DNA of 64,000 nt from Yponomeuta sedellus (GCA_934045075.1 OW203724.1:15801143-15865142), one strand, 5' to 3'. Counted from the first letter of the stretch, positions 44,033 to 54,595 are shown. Made by a program: numbers and translations. The notes: generated by a model from the sequence alone, not told the origin.

Positions 44033-47000
44033 ATGCCCATAACGCGCTCAGTAGCGAAAAATCAATTCCAGACAGGGGTAAGTGAAATCGCTCCAGCTCC
44101 ATCGTCAGGCATTACGCTTGCTCAAGCTTGCCACGATGAGGCTCTCTTACAGGAGCATTGTATTTCCGAGCCTTTTTTGCCAGAATCTGTCCAATCGCAA
44201 AAAACGGTACCTTCAAGCACGCATTCCGCAACGTCATCACGAGCCTCTATCAAGACCCAGAAGTTGGCTGCCATAGCAAGGCATGCTCGCTTAAGTGCGG
44301 AACGAGAGCGAAAGTTAGCCGAACATGACCGCAAAGCAGCCGAGTTGGAACTGCAGGCGGAACTCGCGGCTATTGAGTCTGCCGCTTCAGAAAAAAGCAA
44401 CTCAACTCAAAGGTGGTTGATTGAGTGTGAATATAATAATATTCGTGGTAATAACGAACAATTCCCTTGCAGTGCTTTAGACGTCGGAGACGTACCTACT
44501 GCGGGAACTGCACAAAATGTCGCCGTTATCTCTACAAGCGCAAATGCGCCGCGTGGAGACCTTTGCCAGCAGTTCAACGACAAAACGAACTCTACAAACA
44601 TATTAGGCACACACTACAATAAATCCTCACCTGCGATTTGTAATATTGACGACAAAAATAAAACGATTAGTAATGCACAGACACAAGATTCATTTATTAA
44701 ACTGGCTCAAGTTATTGCAGAACTTGGAAGCAAGAAGGAACATGTGAGTATTAAACTTCCTTTGTACGATGGTAGCGTCTCTGGCTGGCTCATGTTCAAG
44801 AAGACGTACTCGCGATCTGAAGCTAGATTCAGCCCAGAAGAGAACTTGGCCAGGCTCGATACTGCGTTGTGTGGAGCCGCCAAGGAAGCTGTGTCTGCTC
44901 TTCTCATGACTGCCGCGCATCCAGCACAGATAATGAGTTCCCTGGAGAGTCGCTTTGGCCAGCCGGAATCCATTATTCTGCACCAACTCTCCTCCATCAG
45001 GTCTTTAGCCAGGTTGCCGCTGCACGAGTCTCCGAAGGACCTTAACATCTTTGCGTGCCGCCTTCGAAATTGTGTCGAAGTAATTAGAGAGCTGCATCAG
45101 CCAGAGTATCTAGCCTCACCCGAACTTGTTGGTACCATCATAGGGAAATTAACCCCTCTTTTACGTTATAGATGGGCCGACTTTGCATCTTCGAGTGATG
45201 CCCCTAAAATGCATAAGCTAGAACTACTATCAGATTTTTTAGATAATGAATCCAAACGCTTAGCAAAATATTGTACATTTGGTTCAGAAAATTTGTACGG
45301 AAAATCTGTCACAACAAATAATTCACAGATTATCAAAACAAATGTCGCTAGTAAGCAACACTCAAAAGTTTTTCATGCGACACTGTCAACAAAACCAAAG
45401 AGTTTGACAGCATGTAGATATTGCAAAACGGGTACACACGAAGTTCATGACTGTGAAAAGTTTATCTTATTACCTATTGATGAACGCTGGCAATGGGTTA
45501 CCGAAAATAAGGTCTGTTATAGATGTTTATCTAAAGGTTCACATAAATATTTAGCTTGCAGGAAACACTGCGAAGTCACCGGATGCAGGTACAGTCGGAG
45601 ACATAATACCTTGCTCCATCGACCTACGGTTGAAACTGCTGCTCATGTTGATATAGATGAACACGATGAGCACCCGTCTGAGGAGGTACCAACTGCTATT
45701 GTATCTCATAGTGCCTCCCCTAACCCAATGCAAAGGCCTTTATTAAAGGTTCTACCTGTCACTATTATCGGTCCTGAAGGTAGTTTTGATACGTATGCAC
45801 TACTTGACGATGGGTCTACGGCCTCATTTATAGACAAATCTGTAGCTGACTTGATAGGTGCTACCGGGCCTAAAAGTCAAATTCAGGTCGAGTGTATTGG
45901 CGGTCTTGGTAAAAATATAGAGGTTAATTTCGTGAACATTAAAGTCAAGGGCTGCCACAGTAAACAAACACACGATATTGTAGCGAGGTCCATTCCAAAT
46001 TTGACTATTGCTAAACAGTGTATTCGTTCAGAGCAAATCAAAACCTGCGATTATCTACGCGATTTAAACGATGTTTTGTGCTATGAAAATGCAAAACCTA
46101 TGCTTCTGCTTGGCATTGATAATTGGCATCTTACCTTTTCAAAAACCATACGTTGCGGTAAGGTGTCACAACCAGCAGCGTCTTTGACTCCGTTAGGTTG
46201 GGTTCTATACGGCTCTACTACAACCATGTCCAGGCCTGTCAACTTCGTGAACCATGCTATTACAGAGTGCGAAGAAGATAGTCTAAGGGACAGCCGTACT
46301 TTAGATACCCTCATCAAAGACTATTACAGTTTAGATTCTATAGGTATAGAAAAAAAAGATTACCGCTCTGTTGAGGAACAAAGAGCTTTGATATTGCTAG
46401 AGGAAACTACTAGGCGTCTACCGTCTGGAAGATTTCAGACAGGACTACTGTGGCGTGACAATATCGAACAGGTCCCCGACAGCCGTCCACTCGCTTTACG
46501 CCGTTTTAGAACTCTAGAATCTAAGATGAATAAAGACTCCAACTACGCTAGCAAATATAAACAAAATATTCATGCTATGCTTGATAAGGATTACGCAGAA
46601 TTGTGCACTGCCACTCCTTCCGGTATCTCATGGTATTTACCGCATTTTGGTGTGGTACATCCACAAAAGAAGAAACTTAGAATTGTTTGTGATGCCGCCG
46701 CTAAGTGCGAAGGTGTAAGCCTAAATTCCCTTTTACTGCCCGGGCCCGACCTTCTCCAATCCTTGATAGCCATTTTGATGCGATTCAGAGAAGGCCGTAT
46801 AGCTCTTTCGGCTGATATACGGGAAATGTTTCCACAAATTAAAATCAGACCAGAAGACCGTGACGCTCAGCGCTTTTTATGGCGCGACGATCCTAAACAA
46901 CCTATCCAGGAATATCGCATGTCATCTATGATGTTCGGTACAGTGTGTAGTCCATTTACGGCCTTGTACCTTAAAAATAAAATCGCTACCGAACATCAGA

Positions 47001-49594
47001 GATCGCACCCAAAAGCTGCAGCGGCTATTATTCGTGACACGTACATGGACGATTACTTAGGTAGTTGCGACAATGAAGAAGAAGCCGCACTTTTGTCCTT
47101 AGATATCGTATCGGTCTTAGGCTCAGCCAAATTTGAAATGAGGTCTTGGGTGTCAAATTCTGCAAAAGCGCTGACTAGACTACCTCCCGATCTTTGCGCT
47201 GTTGGGGCCACGACGGTAAAGGTAGGCCCAGACTCGCGAACTTCGACACGCGTCTTAGGAGTTTCCTGGGACATTGCTAACGACACACTGTCCTTTCCAC
47301 ATATTGAACTAGATAAAATACCAGAGAAATTAACAAAACGCGTTGTCCTTTCCAACCTTATGAAAATTTACGACCCTTTAGGTCTACTTACTCCCGCAGT
47401 TATAAAAGGTCGTGTCCTATTCCAAAAAACTTGGAAACTTGCTACATCTTGGGATGAATTATTACCAAAACAATTCATAGACAAGTGGAGAGACTGGTTC
47501 ACAAGCTTGCTCAAAATTTTGAACAATTGTGTACCTCGTTGTTATGTCACTGTAAACGATCCTATAAGTTCAGTGCAATTACATGTTTTCGCGGACGCGA
47601 GCGAGCAAGCGTACAGTTGCGTTGCTTACTGGCGCTTTATGTGTCCAAACGGAAAAATACAAGTCTCGTTGATCAGCGGTAAAGCCCGCGTTGCTCCTTT
47701 GAAGCCTACGACTATACCTAGGCTGGAGCTTCAGGCGGCTCTTATAGCTGCTCGCTTATCTGTATTTATTGTCGAATCTCACAAACGAAAGCCAGAAAGG
47801 GTCTTTTTCTGGTCAGACTCACAAACGGTACTCAAATGGCTACGATCTGACCCAGGCACGTTTAGAACCTTTGTTGCTCATAGAGTTTGTGAAATTTGCG
47901 AGATCACCAATGTTTCCGATTGGAAGTATGTACCTTCATCTTTGAATGTTGCGGACGACGCGACCAGATTTAAAGATGAATTTACCATAAATTCTCGATG
48001 GTTTACCGGGCCATCATTCTTGCATCAATCACCAGCCGAATGGCCCTGTGAACTTACAACTGTCAACACACCAACTTCTGAAGAATGCAGAACCAACAAA
48101 GCCTTGGTGGGTTTGACATTGACTCAGTCACGTGACTTACCATCACCCGTGATAGCTGACTACACCCGCTTTAGTGTGTGGTTACGGTTTATTCGAGCTA
48201 CCGCGCGAGTGCACCAGTGTGCCGCGAAATTTCGGCATTCGTCTCAAGACTCAAAATTTCCGCAATGTGGTTTAGCAATTTTAGACGTCGCTTTTATCTC
48301 ATCGGCAGAACGTCATGCCTTTTTGCATATACAATTAGATTCTTTCAAAGACGAATATCTCGCGATTGACGCTGCACGCCCCGTTTCTAAAGAGAGTAGA
48401 CTTAAAAACTTGTCGTTAATAATAGGAAATGATAGGCTATTACGGTTATCAGGCCGCACGGGAGCGTCCACTGCCATTGATTCACAGCCAGTTGTTCTTG
48501 ATGGAAAGCACCCGCTCACTCGCCTACTAATCGACTCCTACCACGTCAAGTTTGCCCACAGCAACAACGAACTCGTGGTGAACGAATTACGGCAACGTTT
48601 CTACATCCTTGGGGTGAGACCATCTGTGAGAAGTGTGGCGTCACACTGTCAGCACTGCCGGAATATGAAGGCTAAGCCACAGGTGCCGCCGATCGGAGAT
48701 TTACCTGAAGCCAGGATGGCTCATCACGTTCGTCCTTTCACTTACGTCGGTGTCGACTATTTTGGTCCTTTGAACGTCACATCAGGACGACGACCCATGA
48801 AGCACTGGGTAGCTTTATTCACCTGCCTGACGGTCAGAGCTATTCACATCGAAGTAGTGGAATCGCTATCAACACACTCAGCCTTGTTGGCTCTACGACG
48901 ATTCATATCAAGACGTGGGTGCCCCACATGCATCTACTCAGATAACGGAACAACCTTTGTTGGCGCTTCGAATATTCTACACGAGCTGTACGACTTCTCG
49001 ACAAATAGAGGAATAAGTTGGAAGTTTATCCCACCTTCGGCCCCTTTTATGGGTGGCTGTTGGGAGCGTCTGATACGTAGCGTAAAAACTGCACTCAAAA
49101 CCACTCTAAAAGATAGATCGCCCCGAGTAGAAGTCCTGCACACATTGCTTGTAGAAGTAGAAGCCATGGTGAATTCCCGACCACTGACCCACGTGTCTGT
49201 GGGCGAGGACAGTCAACAAGCACTGACGCCCTTCAACTTCCTGATCGGCACCTCGAGTCATGACCACAGTCTTCGAGAATTCAACGAAGCCGATCTATCA
49301 CGACGCGCAGACTGGAGAAAGGCCCAAAGACTTGCAGAACATTTTTGGCAACGGTGGACTAAAGAATACTTGCCGCTCCTTATACCACGAAAATCGGTTA
49401 CACCTCACAAAGAGTTAAAATCGGGTGATGTGGTGCTAGTTGCGGACGGCAATCTACCGAGAAACTGCTGGCCTATTGGACGAGTCACCGAGTTATTTCC
49501 GGGTAAAGACAATGTTGTCCGCGTAGTGAATGTTGCGACTAAAGGGGGTGTGTTGCGTCGACCGGTCCGCAAGCTGCTACCACTAAGCTGTTAA
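44033..49594 (+). CDS. BEL/Pao Gag-Pol polyprotein, intact, 1853 aa
   Basis: This polyprotein is cleaved to give capsid, protease, reverse transcriptase, RNase H and integrase. I choose ATG at 44033, 26 bp after the LTR, because upstream in-frame starts are non-ATG and within the LTR. Domain order: an alanine/glutamate-rich coiled coil (about 76-118); DUF1759-type Gag (about 236-390); two Cys/His knuckles, CRYCKTGTHEVHDC (about 460) and CYRC (about 493); aspartic protease with ALLDDGST (about 590); Pao-type reverse transcriptase with LRIVCDAA (about 881) and catalytic YMDD (about 1003); RNase H with FADAS, LELQ and SDSQ (about 1184-1262); integrase HHCC finger (about 1498-1543) and D-D-E residues in GVDYFGP, YSDNGT and GCWERL (about 1573, 1635, 1674); then a C-terminal domain. 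No stop or frameshift is present and every key residue I checked is there. Confidence 0.95.
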   Translation: MPITRSVAKNQFQTGVSEIAPAPSSGITLAQACHDEALLQEHCISEPFLPESVQSQKTVPSSTHSATSSRASIKTQKLAAIARHARLSAERERKLAEHDRKAAELELQAELAAIESAASEKSNSTQRWLIECEYNNIRGNNEQFPCSALDVGDVPTAGTAQNVAVISTSANAPRGDLCQQFNDKTNSTNILGTHYNKSSPAICNIDDKNKTISNAQTQDSFIKLAQVIAELGSKKEHVSIKLPLYDGSVSGWLMFKKTYSRSEARFSPEENLARLDTALCGAAKEAVSALLMTAAHPAQIMSSLESRFGQPESIILHQLSSIRSLARLPLHESPKDLNIFACRLRNCVEVIRELHQPEYLASPELVGTIIGKLTPLLRYRWADFASSSDAPKMHKLELLSDFLDNESKRLAKYCTFGSENLYGKSVTTNNSQIIKTNVASKQHSKVFHATLSTKPKSLTACRYCKTGTHEVHDCEKFILLPIDERWQWVTENKVCYRCLSKGSHKYLACRKHCEVTGCRYSRRHNTLLHRPTVETAAHVDIDEHDEHPSEEVPTAIVSHSASPNPMQRPLLKVLPVTIIGPEGSFDTYALLDDGSTASFIDKSVADLIGATGPKSQIQVECIGGLGKNIEVNFVNIKVKGCHSKQTHDIVARSIPNLTIAKQCIRSEQIKTCDYLRDLNDVLCYENAKPMLLLGIDNWHLTFSKTIRCGKVSQPAASLTPLGWVLYGSTTTMSRPVNFVNHAITECEEDSLRDSRTLDTLIKDYYSLDSIGIEKKDYRSVEEQRALILLEETTRRLPSGRFQTGLLWRDNIEQVPDSRPLALRRFRTLESKMNKDSNYASKYKQNIHAMLDKDYAELCTATPSGISWYLPHFGVVHPQKKKLRIVCDAAAKCEGVSLNSLLLPGPDLLQSLIAILMRFREGRIALSADIREMFPQIKIRPEDRDAQRFLWRDDPKQPIQEYRMSSMMFGTVCSPFTALYLKNKIATEHQRSHPKAAAAIIRDTYMDDYLGSCDNEEEAALLSLDIVSVLGSAKFEMRSWVSNSAKALTRLPPDLCAVGATTVKVGPDSRTSTRVLGVSWDIANDTLSFPHIELDKIPEKLTKRVVLSNLMKIYDPLGLLTPAVIKGRVLFQKTWKLATSWDELLPKQFIDKWRDWFTSLLKILNNCVPRCYVTVNDPISSVQLHVFADASEQAYSCVAYWRFMCPNGKIQVSLISGKARVAPLKPTTIPRLELQAALIAARLSVFIVESHKRKPERVFFWSDSQTVLKWLRSDPGTFRTFVAHRVCEICEITNVSDWKYVPSSLNVADDATRFKDEFTINSRWFTGPSFLHQSPAEWPCELTTVNTPTSEECRTNKALVGLTLTQSRDLPSPVIADYTRFSVWLRFIRATARVHQCAAKFRHSSQDSKFPQCGLAILDVAFISSAERHAFLHIQLDSFKDEYLAIDAARPVSKESRLKNLSLIIGNDRLLRLSGRTGASTAIDSQPVVLDGKHPLTRLLIDSYHVKFAHSNNELVVNELRQRFYILGVRPSVRSVASHCQHCRNMKAKPQVPPIGDLPEARMAHHVRPFTYVGVDYFGPLNVTSGRRPMKHWVALFTCLTVRAIHIEVVESLSTHSALLALRRFISRRGCPTCIYSDNGTTFVGASNILHELYDFSTNRGISWKFIPPSAPFMGGCWERLIRSVKTALKTTLKDRSPRVEVLHTLLVEVEAMVNSRPLTHVSVGEDSQQALTPFNFLIGTSSHDHSLREFNEADLSRRADWRKAQRLAEHFWQRWTKEYLPLLIPRKSVTPHKELKSGDVVLVADGNLPRNCWPIGRVTELFPGKDNVVRVVNVATKGGVLRRPVRKLLPLSC

Positions 49595-49620
49595 TTGGTG
49601 TTCCACACCGCTTGGGGCCA

Positions 49621-49795
49621 TGTTGCCGACCGGCCAATCAACCTTTTTTAAGTATTTTACTTTTTGATAGCGTTTTATATTATTATGTCTACTTTTTAAA
49701 AATAGGACATTGTCATTGCAAAACTAGAAAAAGACAGATTAAAAGATTCCTACAAGATTTTCGCGTTTTCATCAATTTAACGTGCATTCGTTTCA
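49621..49795 (+). repeat. BEL/Pao 3' LTR
   Basis: 175 bp, 174 of 175 identical to the 5' LTR by eye. The preceding GCTTGGGGCCA serves as a short, imperfect polypurine tract. Confidence 0.95.
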
Positions 49796-49800
49796 AGTGT

Positions 49801-50032
49801 CAAGAATGTAAGAGAGAAGTGTTACCAATGGTGGTTTAATTAACTCTTACTTGAAATCTATAGTTCAGTTGTTTAGGTACTTTAAAAAATTTAAACAATC
49901 TTTAAACGTCTTTTTATTGTAATATACACTTTTTGAATCAAAATCTTACACTTTGTTTATTCAATCTGTTTTATTCTTCAATTGAATGTAATTTCACTAA
50001 ATTCAAGTAAGATGTTATAATTTTTATTTATA
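49801..50032. other. Spacer between the two LTR elements
   Basis: 232 bp of AT-rich DNA that was the insertion neighbourhood of both elements. No gene. Confidence 0.6.
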
Positions 50033-50037
50033 AAGTG

Positions 50038-50181
50038 TGTTGGTAAATCCTCTTTTGGTATGCATTTAAAACCTCTTATAAGTTTGAATTTTATGAAGTG
50101 TTCGGTGTTTGTTATTTTTATTGTCACTCAAAAATATAATTTCACAACAAGCAAGTCATATTTTTCATTTAAATTCCAACA
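50038..50181 (+). repeat. Copia 5' LTR
   Basis: 144 bp, TGTTGG...CCAACA, with TG/CA ends. It is short, as in many copia elements. Confidence 0.95.
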
Positions 50182-50200
50182 AAACGTTATCAGCACGAGA
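50182..50200 (+). promoter_or_regulatory. Copia primer-binding region (candidate)
   Basis: AAACGTTATCAGCACGAG follows the LTR. Copia elements often prime from an internal tRNA cut site, so no TGG is expected; the tRNA match was not determined. Confidence 0.4.
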
Positions 50201-50290
50201 ATAGATTTAAAATATAGTAAATAGCTTGCGGATAGTGGTGTGATAAATAAGATATTATATTTTCTTGTGGAGTCGCATTTTTTTTTTGAG

Positions 50291-53200
50291 ATGTCCAATG
50301 GTGATTCTGGTTCGACCAGATGGTCATCCTCTTCATCTATTCCATCGCTCACATTGTCTAACAGAGATGGCTATCCAACATGGAAGTTCAAAATGAGGAA
50401 CTATCTTATTCATGAAGACTTGTGGTGCACAATAGAAGGATATGGTGCAGGAGATACAACCGTCCAGGAGACAAGATCTCGAAACGATAAAAAGGCACTA
50501 GCAAAAATATGTCTGACTGTCGACGGGTCAGCGATAACGCATATTAGAAGTGCCAAGACTGCTCTAGAGGCTTGGAAGGCCCTCCAAGATGCATACGAAG
50601 ATAAAGGTATGGGGAGAAAATTAGCCTTAGAAAGAAAGCTCTATAGACTGTCATTAGATGGATTTTCAAACATTGAAATGTATATTAATGCTGTGTTGAG
50701 TACAGCACAAGACTTGGCTGATATTGGAAAGGTAATCGATGATACTTCCATTGCTGCAATATTGTTAGGAGGTCTCACTTCTAGATATGAACCCCTCATA
50801 ATGGCATTAGAGAATAGCAATGTAGAAGTAAGTACCGAGCTTGTCAAGAATAAACTACTTAATGAAATGTCAAAAAGTGAAACCACAGGAAGTGATGCAG
50901 CATTTCGATCAAATAGTAGCTCTAATTGCAATAAGAACAAATCTAAGAAGAAATTGATTGTCTGTTATGAATGCAACAAACCTGGACACAAACGACCTGA
51001 CTGTCCTCTACGTAATAAAGAAAATAAAGGTGTTTGTTCATCAGAAAAAGAGTCTTCATTTAGCGCTCTTGGTTTCGCTTCATCATATTCGGACAAATGG
51101 TATGTTGACTCTGGTGCGTCAAAACATATGACTTCGAGACGGGATTGGTTCAATCATATTAAACCATTAGAAGGTAGCACAGTTACTGTCGCTAATGGTG
51201 AGAAGATCGACTGTGATGGCATAGGCGACATATCTATTAATACTGCGTATGGTATAGTAGACAGAATAGAAGATGTAGTGTACGTACCTGAACTGAAAAA
51301 TAATCTTATTTCTGTCAAAAAGGTAGTAGAAAAGGGCTTTGTAGTTCTTTTTGATGTAAATGGATGTAGCTTTTATAGAGGTTGTGATTTTTCTTTTAAA
51401 GGTGAGGCGATCTTACATGGTTCGGCTGATGGTGGACTGTACACTCTCGATTGTACTATCAATTCCCCGATTTGCCAAAATGTGGCGAATGACGCTGTGC
51501 ACTCTGACTCGTTGAACAGGTACCAACTATGGCACAAACGGTTAGGTCATTTATGCCGCATCGGTATGAATCAATTAAAGAATTCTCACCTAGGTATAGA
51601 TTATACTGAAGTAGATAAATCAAGCTGCGTTGCTTGTGTAGAAGGGAAGCAAGCGAGAAAATCTTTCAAGGCGATTGCGTATAAGAAAGCAACCGCAAAG
51701 CTGGAATTGATCCACTCAGATATATGTGGACCAATGTCTGAGATCTCATTTCAAGGTAATAAGTATATGTTACTTTTCATTGATGATTTTTCACGTATGA
51801 TTTATCCTTATTTTATTGCTTCTAAAGCAGAGGTCAAAGAAAAGTTTTGTATTTTTCAAGCTTTAGTAGAAAGACAAACAGGTGCTCAAATTAAGAGATT
51901 GAGGACTGACTGTGGTAAAGAGTACATTAACAAGGAGTTTGCGGACTATCTATCGTCAAAAGGCGTTATGCATGAGACAACAGTAGGTTATAGTCCTCAA
52001 TCGAATGGTGTAGCAGAGCGCACTAATCGCTCCATTGTGGAGAAAGCGCGCTCTATGTTAGCTGGTTGTTCACTGTCAAAAGCATATTGGGAAGATGCTG
52101 TTAAAGTAGCAGTTTATTTGAAAAATAGATCACCACATCGTGCTCTTGAAAAGAAAACACCATTTGAGAAATGGAACGGTCACAAGGGTAACCTGAGCCA
52201 TTTACGTGTATTTGGGTGTAGGGCACTTATACAAATTCCCGATTTTCAACGCAAGAAGTTGGAAGCGAAGACTAAAGAAGTAATATTTGTAGGATACTCA
52301 GAAGATCCAAATGGTTATTACTTTAGAGATGCTTCAAATCCAAGGCGTTTACAGAAGTCTAGAGATGTGACATTTTTTGAAGACTCCTTTAGCCGTCTGA
52401 AAGCTTATGTGAAAGAATCCAAAAATCCTGAACCCATAATCTTAATTGATGAAGATAAAAAGAAACAGGTTGAGATTCAGGAAGAGATTGGCAGAGAACT
52501 GGAACCAGAAAATCCTGAAATGCCTGAAAGGGTGGAGCCGGCTATGGAACAGCGAGTTAGTGAGTCAGCGAGATATCCCACTAGAACTCGGAGACAACCG
52601 GACTTTTACACTTCTATGGTGAATTCTGAAGATGTTTTAGAACCAAAGAACTATCATGAAGCAGTGAATGCAGAAGATGCTGTAAAATGGCAGTCAGCAA
52701 TGTCTGATGAATACAATTCTTTGATTAAATTGAAGACATGGAAGCTTGTTGGTCGGCCTGATCAAAAGAAAATAATTCCTTGCAAATGGGTTTATAAGTT
52801 AAAGACAGATGCTCAAGGTAATATTATGAAGTATAAAGCTAGATTAGTGGCAAAAGGTTACAAACAAATAGAAGGCATTGACTATAATGAAACATTTGCC
52901 CCTGTGATTCGCCACTCTTCACTGCGTACATTATTTGCTTTAGCGGCGGAGATGGATCTAAAGATGAGACATCTGGACGTTGACACCGCGTTCCTCTACG
53001 GAGACTTGGAAGAGGAAGTGTTCATGGAACAGCCTCAAGGTTTCGTGAAAGAAGAACAAGAAGGTCAAGTCTGTTTAGTACAAAAATCATTGTATGGCCT
53101 TAAGCAAGCTCCTCGTGCATGGAATAAGATGTTAAATAAAACTCTTTTGAAAATAGGTTTTACAAAAACTCCTTCGGAACCATGCGTCTATAAGAAACTT

Positions 53201-54160
53201 TTTGGTAATGAAATGGTCATTATGGCAGTATATGTCGATGATCTAATTGTTTTTTATCAGAATGAACTGACACTTGACAGTGTCAAACAAGATTTGCAAA
53301 ATATTTTTTCCCTAAAAGATCTAGGTGATTTGCAATATTATCTTGGATTGAATATCCAGAAAAGCAATGATGAAATAAAGGTAAGTCAGAAAACGTTTAT
53401 TTCAAATTTGCTGAAAAGATTTAATATGGATTTATGTAAGACTGTTGAAACACCGTCAAATCTGAAGAAACTGAGTGTTGGAACTGGTGAAGGAGATTAT
53501 CCATTTCAAAGTCTTATAGGTTCTTTAATGTTTCTGGCTGTAAACACTCGTCCAGACATAGCGTACATAACTAGTTACCTCAGCCAGTATAATACTAAAA
53601 ACGGGAAAGAACATTGGCTAGCGGCAAAACGAGTATTGCAGTACCTGAGAGGTACGATTGATTATGCCCTTACTTTTCGAAAGACCGGAGATTATCTAAA
53701 AGGATATACGGATGCAGATTGGGCTAATTGCACAATTGATAGAAAATCGTACACTGGATATTTTTTTGTTCTGGCAGGAGGCCCTGTAGCGTGGCAAGCT
53801 AAGAAGCAGCAAACAATAGCTTTGTCTTCAACTGAGGCGGAGTACATGGCGCTTACTGCTGCAGCTAAAGAGGCTATATATTTAAGGCGTTTTGTATCGG
53901 ATCTTTGTGGTAAGTCTGATTGTGTTAAGTTGTACAGTGACAGTCAGAGTGCACAAAGTCTAGTGCATAACCCTGTTCACCATGAGCGAACTAAACACAT
54001 AGACACGAAGTATCATTTTATTAGGGAAACGGTGGAGGAGAGAATTATTGATATAAAATTCGTAAAATCGCAAGAAATGTATGCCGATGTGCTGACGAAG
54101 CCAATAGGCCGTAATATACATAAAATGTGTGTAGAGGGTTTAGGCTTAGCACGATTATAA
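50291..54160 (+). CDS. Copia Gag-Pol polyprotein, intact, 1289 aa
   Basis: This single polyprotein makes the copia particle, copies its RNA and inserts the DNA. The start is ATG at 50291; the 17 preceding in-frame codons begin with GTG and are dropped. Domains in order: Gag (about 20-215); zinc knuckle CYECNKPGHKRPDC (about 224-237); aspartic protease with VDSGAS (about 271); pre-integrase HKRLGH and CVAC (about 412-448); integrase core with IHSDICGP, LRTDCGKEY and SNGVAERTNR carrying D, D and E (about 475, 538, 576); reverse transcriptase from WVYKLK (about 832) with catalytic YVDD (about 980); RNase H with TDADWA, SSTEAEY and SDSQSA (about 1139, 1178, 1214). Protease-integrase-RT-RNase H order is diagnostic of Ty1/copia. 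It is uninterrupted, with all catalytic residues seen. Confidence 0.96.
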   Translation: MSNGDSGSTRWSSSSSIPSLTLSNRDGYPTWKFKMRNYLIHEDLWCTIEGYGAGDTTVQETRSRNDKKALAKICLTVDGSAITHIRSAKTALEAWKALQDAYEDKGMGRKLALERKLYRLSLDGFSNIEMYINAVLSTAQDLADIGKVIDDTSIAAILLGGLTSRYEPLIMALENSNVEVSTELVKNKLLNEMSKSETTGSDAAFRSNSSSNCNKNKSKKKLIVCYECNKPGHKRPDCPLRNKENKGVCSSEKESSFSALGFASSYSDKWYVDSGASKHMTSRRDWFNHIKPLEGSTVTVANGEKIDCDGIGDISINTAYGIVDRIEDVVYVPELKNNLISVKKVVEKGFVVLFDVNGCSFYRGCDFSFKGEAILHGSADGGLYTLDCTINSPICQNVANDAVHSDSLNRYQLWHKRLGHLCRIGMNQLKNSHLGIDYTEVDKSSCVACVEGKQARKSFKAIAYKKATAKLELIHSDICGPMSEISFQGNKYMLLFIDDFSRMIYPYFIASKAEVKEKFCIFQALVERQTGAQIKRLRTDCGKEYINKEFADYLSSKGVMHETTVGYSPQSNGVAERTNRSIVEKARSMLAGCSLSKAYWEDAVKVAVYLKNRSPHRALEKKTPFEKWNGHKGNLSHLRVFGCRALIQIPDFQRKKLEAKTKEVIFVGYSEDPNGYYFRDASNPRRLQKSRDVTFFEDSFSRLKAYVKESKNPEPIILIDEDKKKQVEIQEEIGRELEPENPEMPERVEPAMEQRVSESARYPTRTRRQPDFYTSMVNSEDVLEPKNYHEAVNAEDAVKWQSAMSDEYNSLIKLKTWKLVGRPDQKKIIPCKWVYKLKTDAQGNIMKYKARLVAKGYKQIEGIDYNETFAPVIRHSSLRTLFALAAEMDLKMRHLDVDTAFLYGDLEEEVFMEQPQGFVKEEQEGQVCLVQKSLYGLKQAPRAWNKMLNKTLLKIGFTKTPSEPCVYKKLFGNEMVIMAVYVDDLIVFYQNELTLDSVKQDLQNIFSLKDLGDLQYYLGLNIQKSNDEIKVSQKTFISNLLKRFNMDLCKTVETPSNLKKLSVGTGEGDYPFQSLIGSLMFLAVNTRPDIAYITSYLSQYNTKNGKEHWLAAKRVLQYLRGTIDYALTFRKTGDYLKGYTDADWANCTIDRKSYTGYFFVLAGGPVAWQAKKQQTIALSSTEAEYMALTAAAKEAIYLRRFVSDLCGKSDCVKLYSDSQSAQSLVHNPVHHERTKHIDTKYHFIRETVEERIIDIKFVKSQEMYADVLTKPIGRNIHKMCVEGLGLARL

Positions 54161-54218
54161 GATAGGTAGTTTCTTTTGATTGTTTCTGTTTTCCTTAAGT
54201 ATTAAGAGAGTTTTAATT

Positions 54219-54227
54219 GAGGGTGGA
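54219..54227 (+). promoter_or_regulatory. Copia polypurine tract
   Basis: GAGGGTGGA lies immediately before the 3' LTR and is the expected plus-strand primer. Confidence 0.7.
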
Positions 54228-54371
54228 TGTTGGTAAATCCTCTTTTGGTATGCATTTAAAACCTCTTATAAGTTTGAATTTTATGAAGTGTTCGGTGTTT
54301 GTTATTTTTATTGTCACTCAAAAATATAATTTCACAACAAGCAAGTCATATTTTTCATTTAAATTCCAACA
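54228..54371 (+). repeat. Copia 3' LTR
   Basis: 144 bp, no difference from the 5' LTR seen by eye. Confidence 0.95.
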
Positions 54372-54376
54372 AAGTG

Positions 54377-54482
54377 TATCATCATCAGGTTATACCATAA
54401 GGCCGCCAATTGTATTTAATATTTTGTATCAGCCGTTTCTGTAAATATTTTTCCGGTATACAATAAAGAATATCTTATCTTA
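54377..54482 (+). mobile_element. LINE 3' tail with AATAAAG and TTATCT repeats
   Basis: 'GGTATACAATAAAGAATATC' and TTATCTTA match the reverse of the tail at 15770-15830. The copia element inserted in or next to it. Confidence 0.4.
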
Positions 54483-54483
54483 C

Positions 54484-54595
54484 TAGTTCACTGCTGGACA
54501 TAGCCATCCCCTAATGTGCGCCATAGCTAGCGCCCTGTATTCAGCTTGCCGCATCCAGCATCTTACTGCAGTTTTTTGCCGATCGTCATCCCCGC
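54484..54595 (-). pseudogene. RTE-type LINE 3' end (minus)
   Basis: It is related to 21060-21250: minus-strand codons for the QQ(A/W)-type ORF2 end, with 'AGTTCACTGCTGGACATAGCC' in reverse. Heavily degenerate. Confidence 0.45.

Larger units (their letters stand above)
43833..49795 (+). mobile_element. Complete BEL/Pao LTR retrotransposon, 5963 bp
   Basis: The element has 175-bp LTRs (43833-44007 and 49621-49795) and a 5-bp target duplication AGTGT on both sides (43828-43832 and 49796-49800). A primer-binding site starts with TGG directly after the left LTR. One uninterrupted Gag-Pol frame fills the interior. The LTRs differ at one position by eye (T versus A at LTR position 159). Completeness plus near-identity means a recent insertion that may still be mobile. 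Confidence 0.96.
50038..54371 (+). mobile_element. Complete Ty1/copia LTR retrotransposon, 4334 bp
   Basis: LTRs of 144 bp (50038-50181 and 54228-54371) appear identical by eye. The 5-bp target duplication AAGTG is at 50033-50037 and 54372-54376. There is one intact Gag-Pol frame. A polypurine tract GAGGGTGGA (54219-54227) abuts the right LTR. Identical LTRs mean very recent insertion. It follows the BEL/Pao element in the same orientation. Confidence 0.96.
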
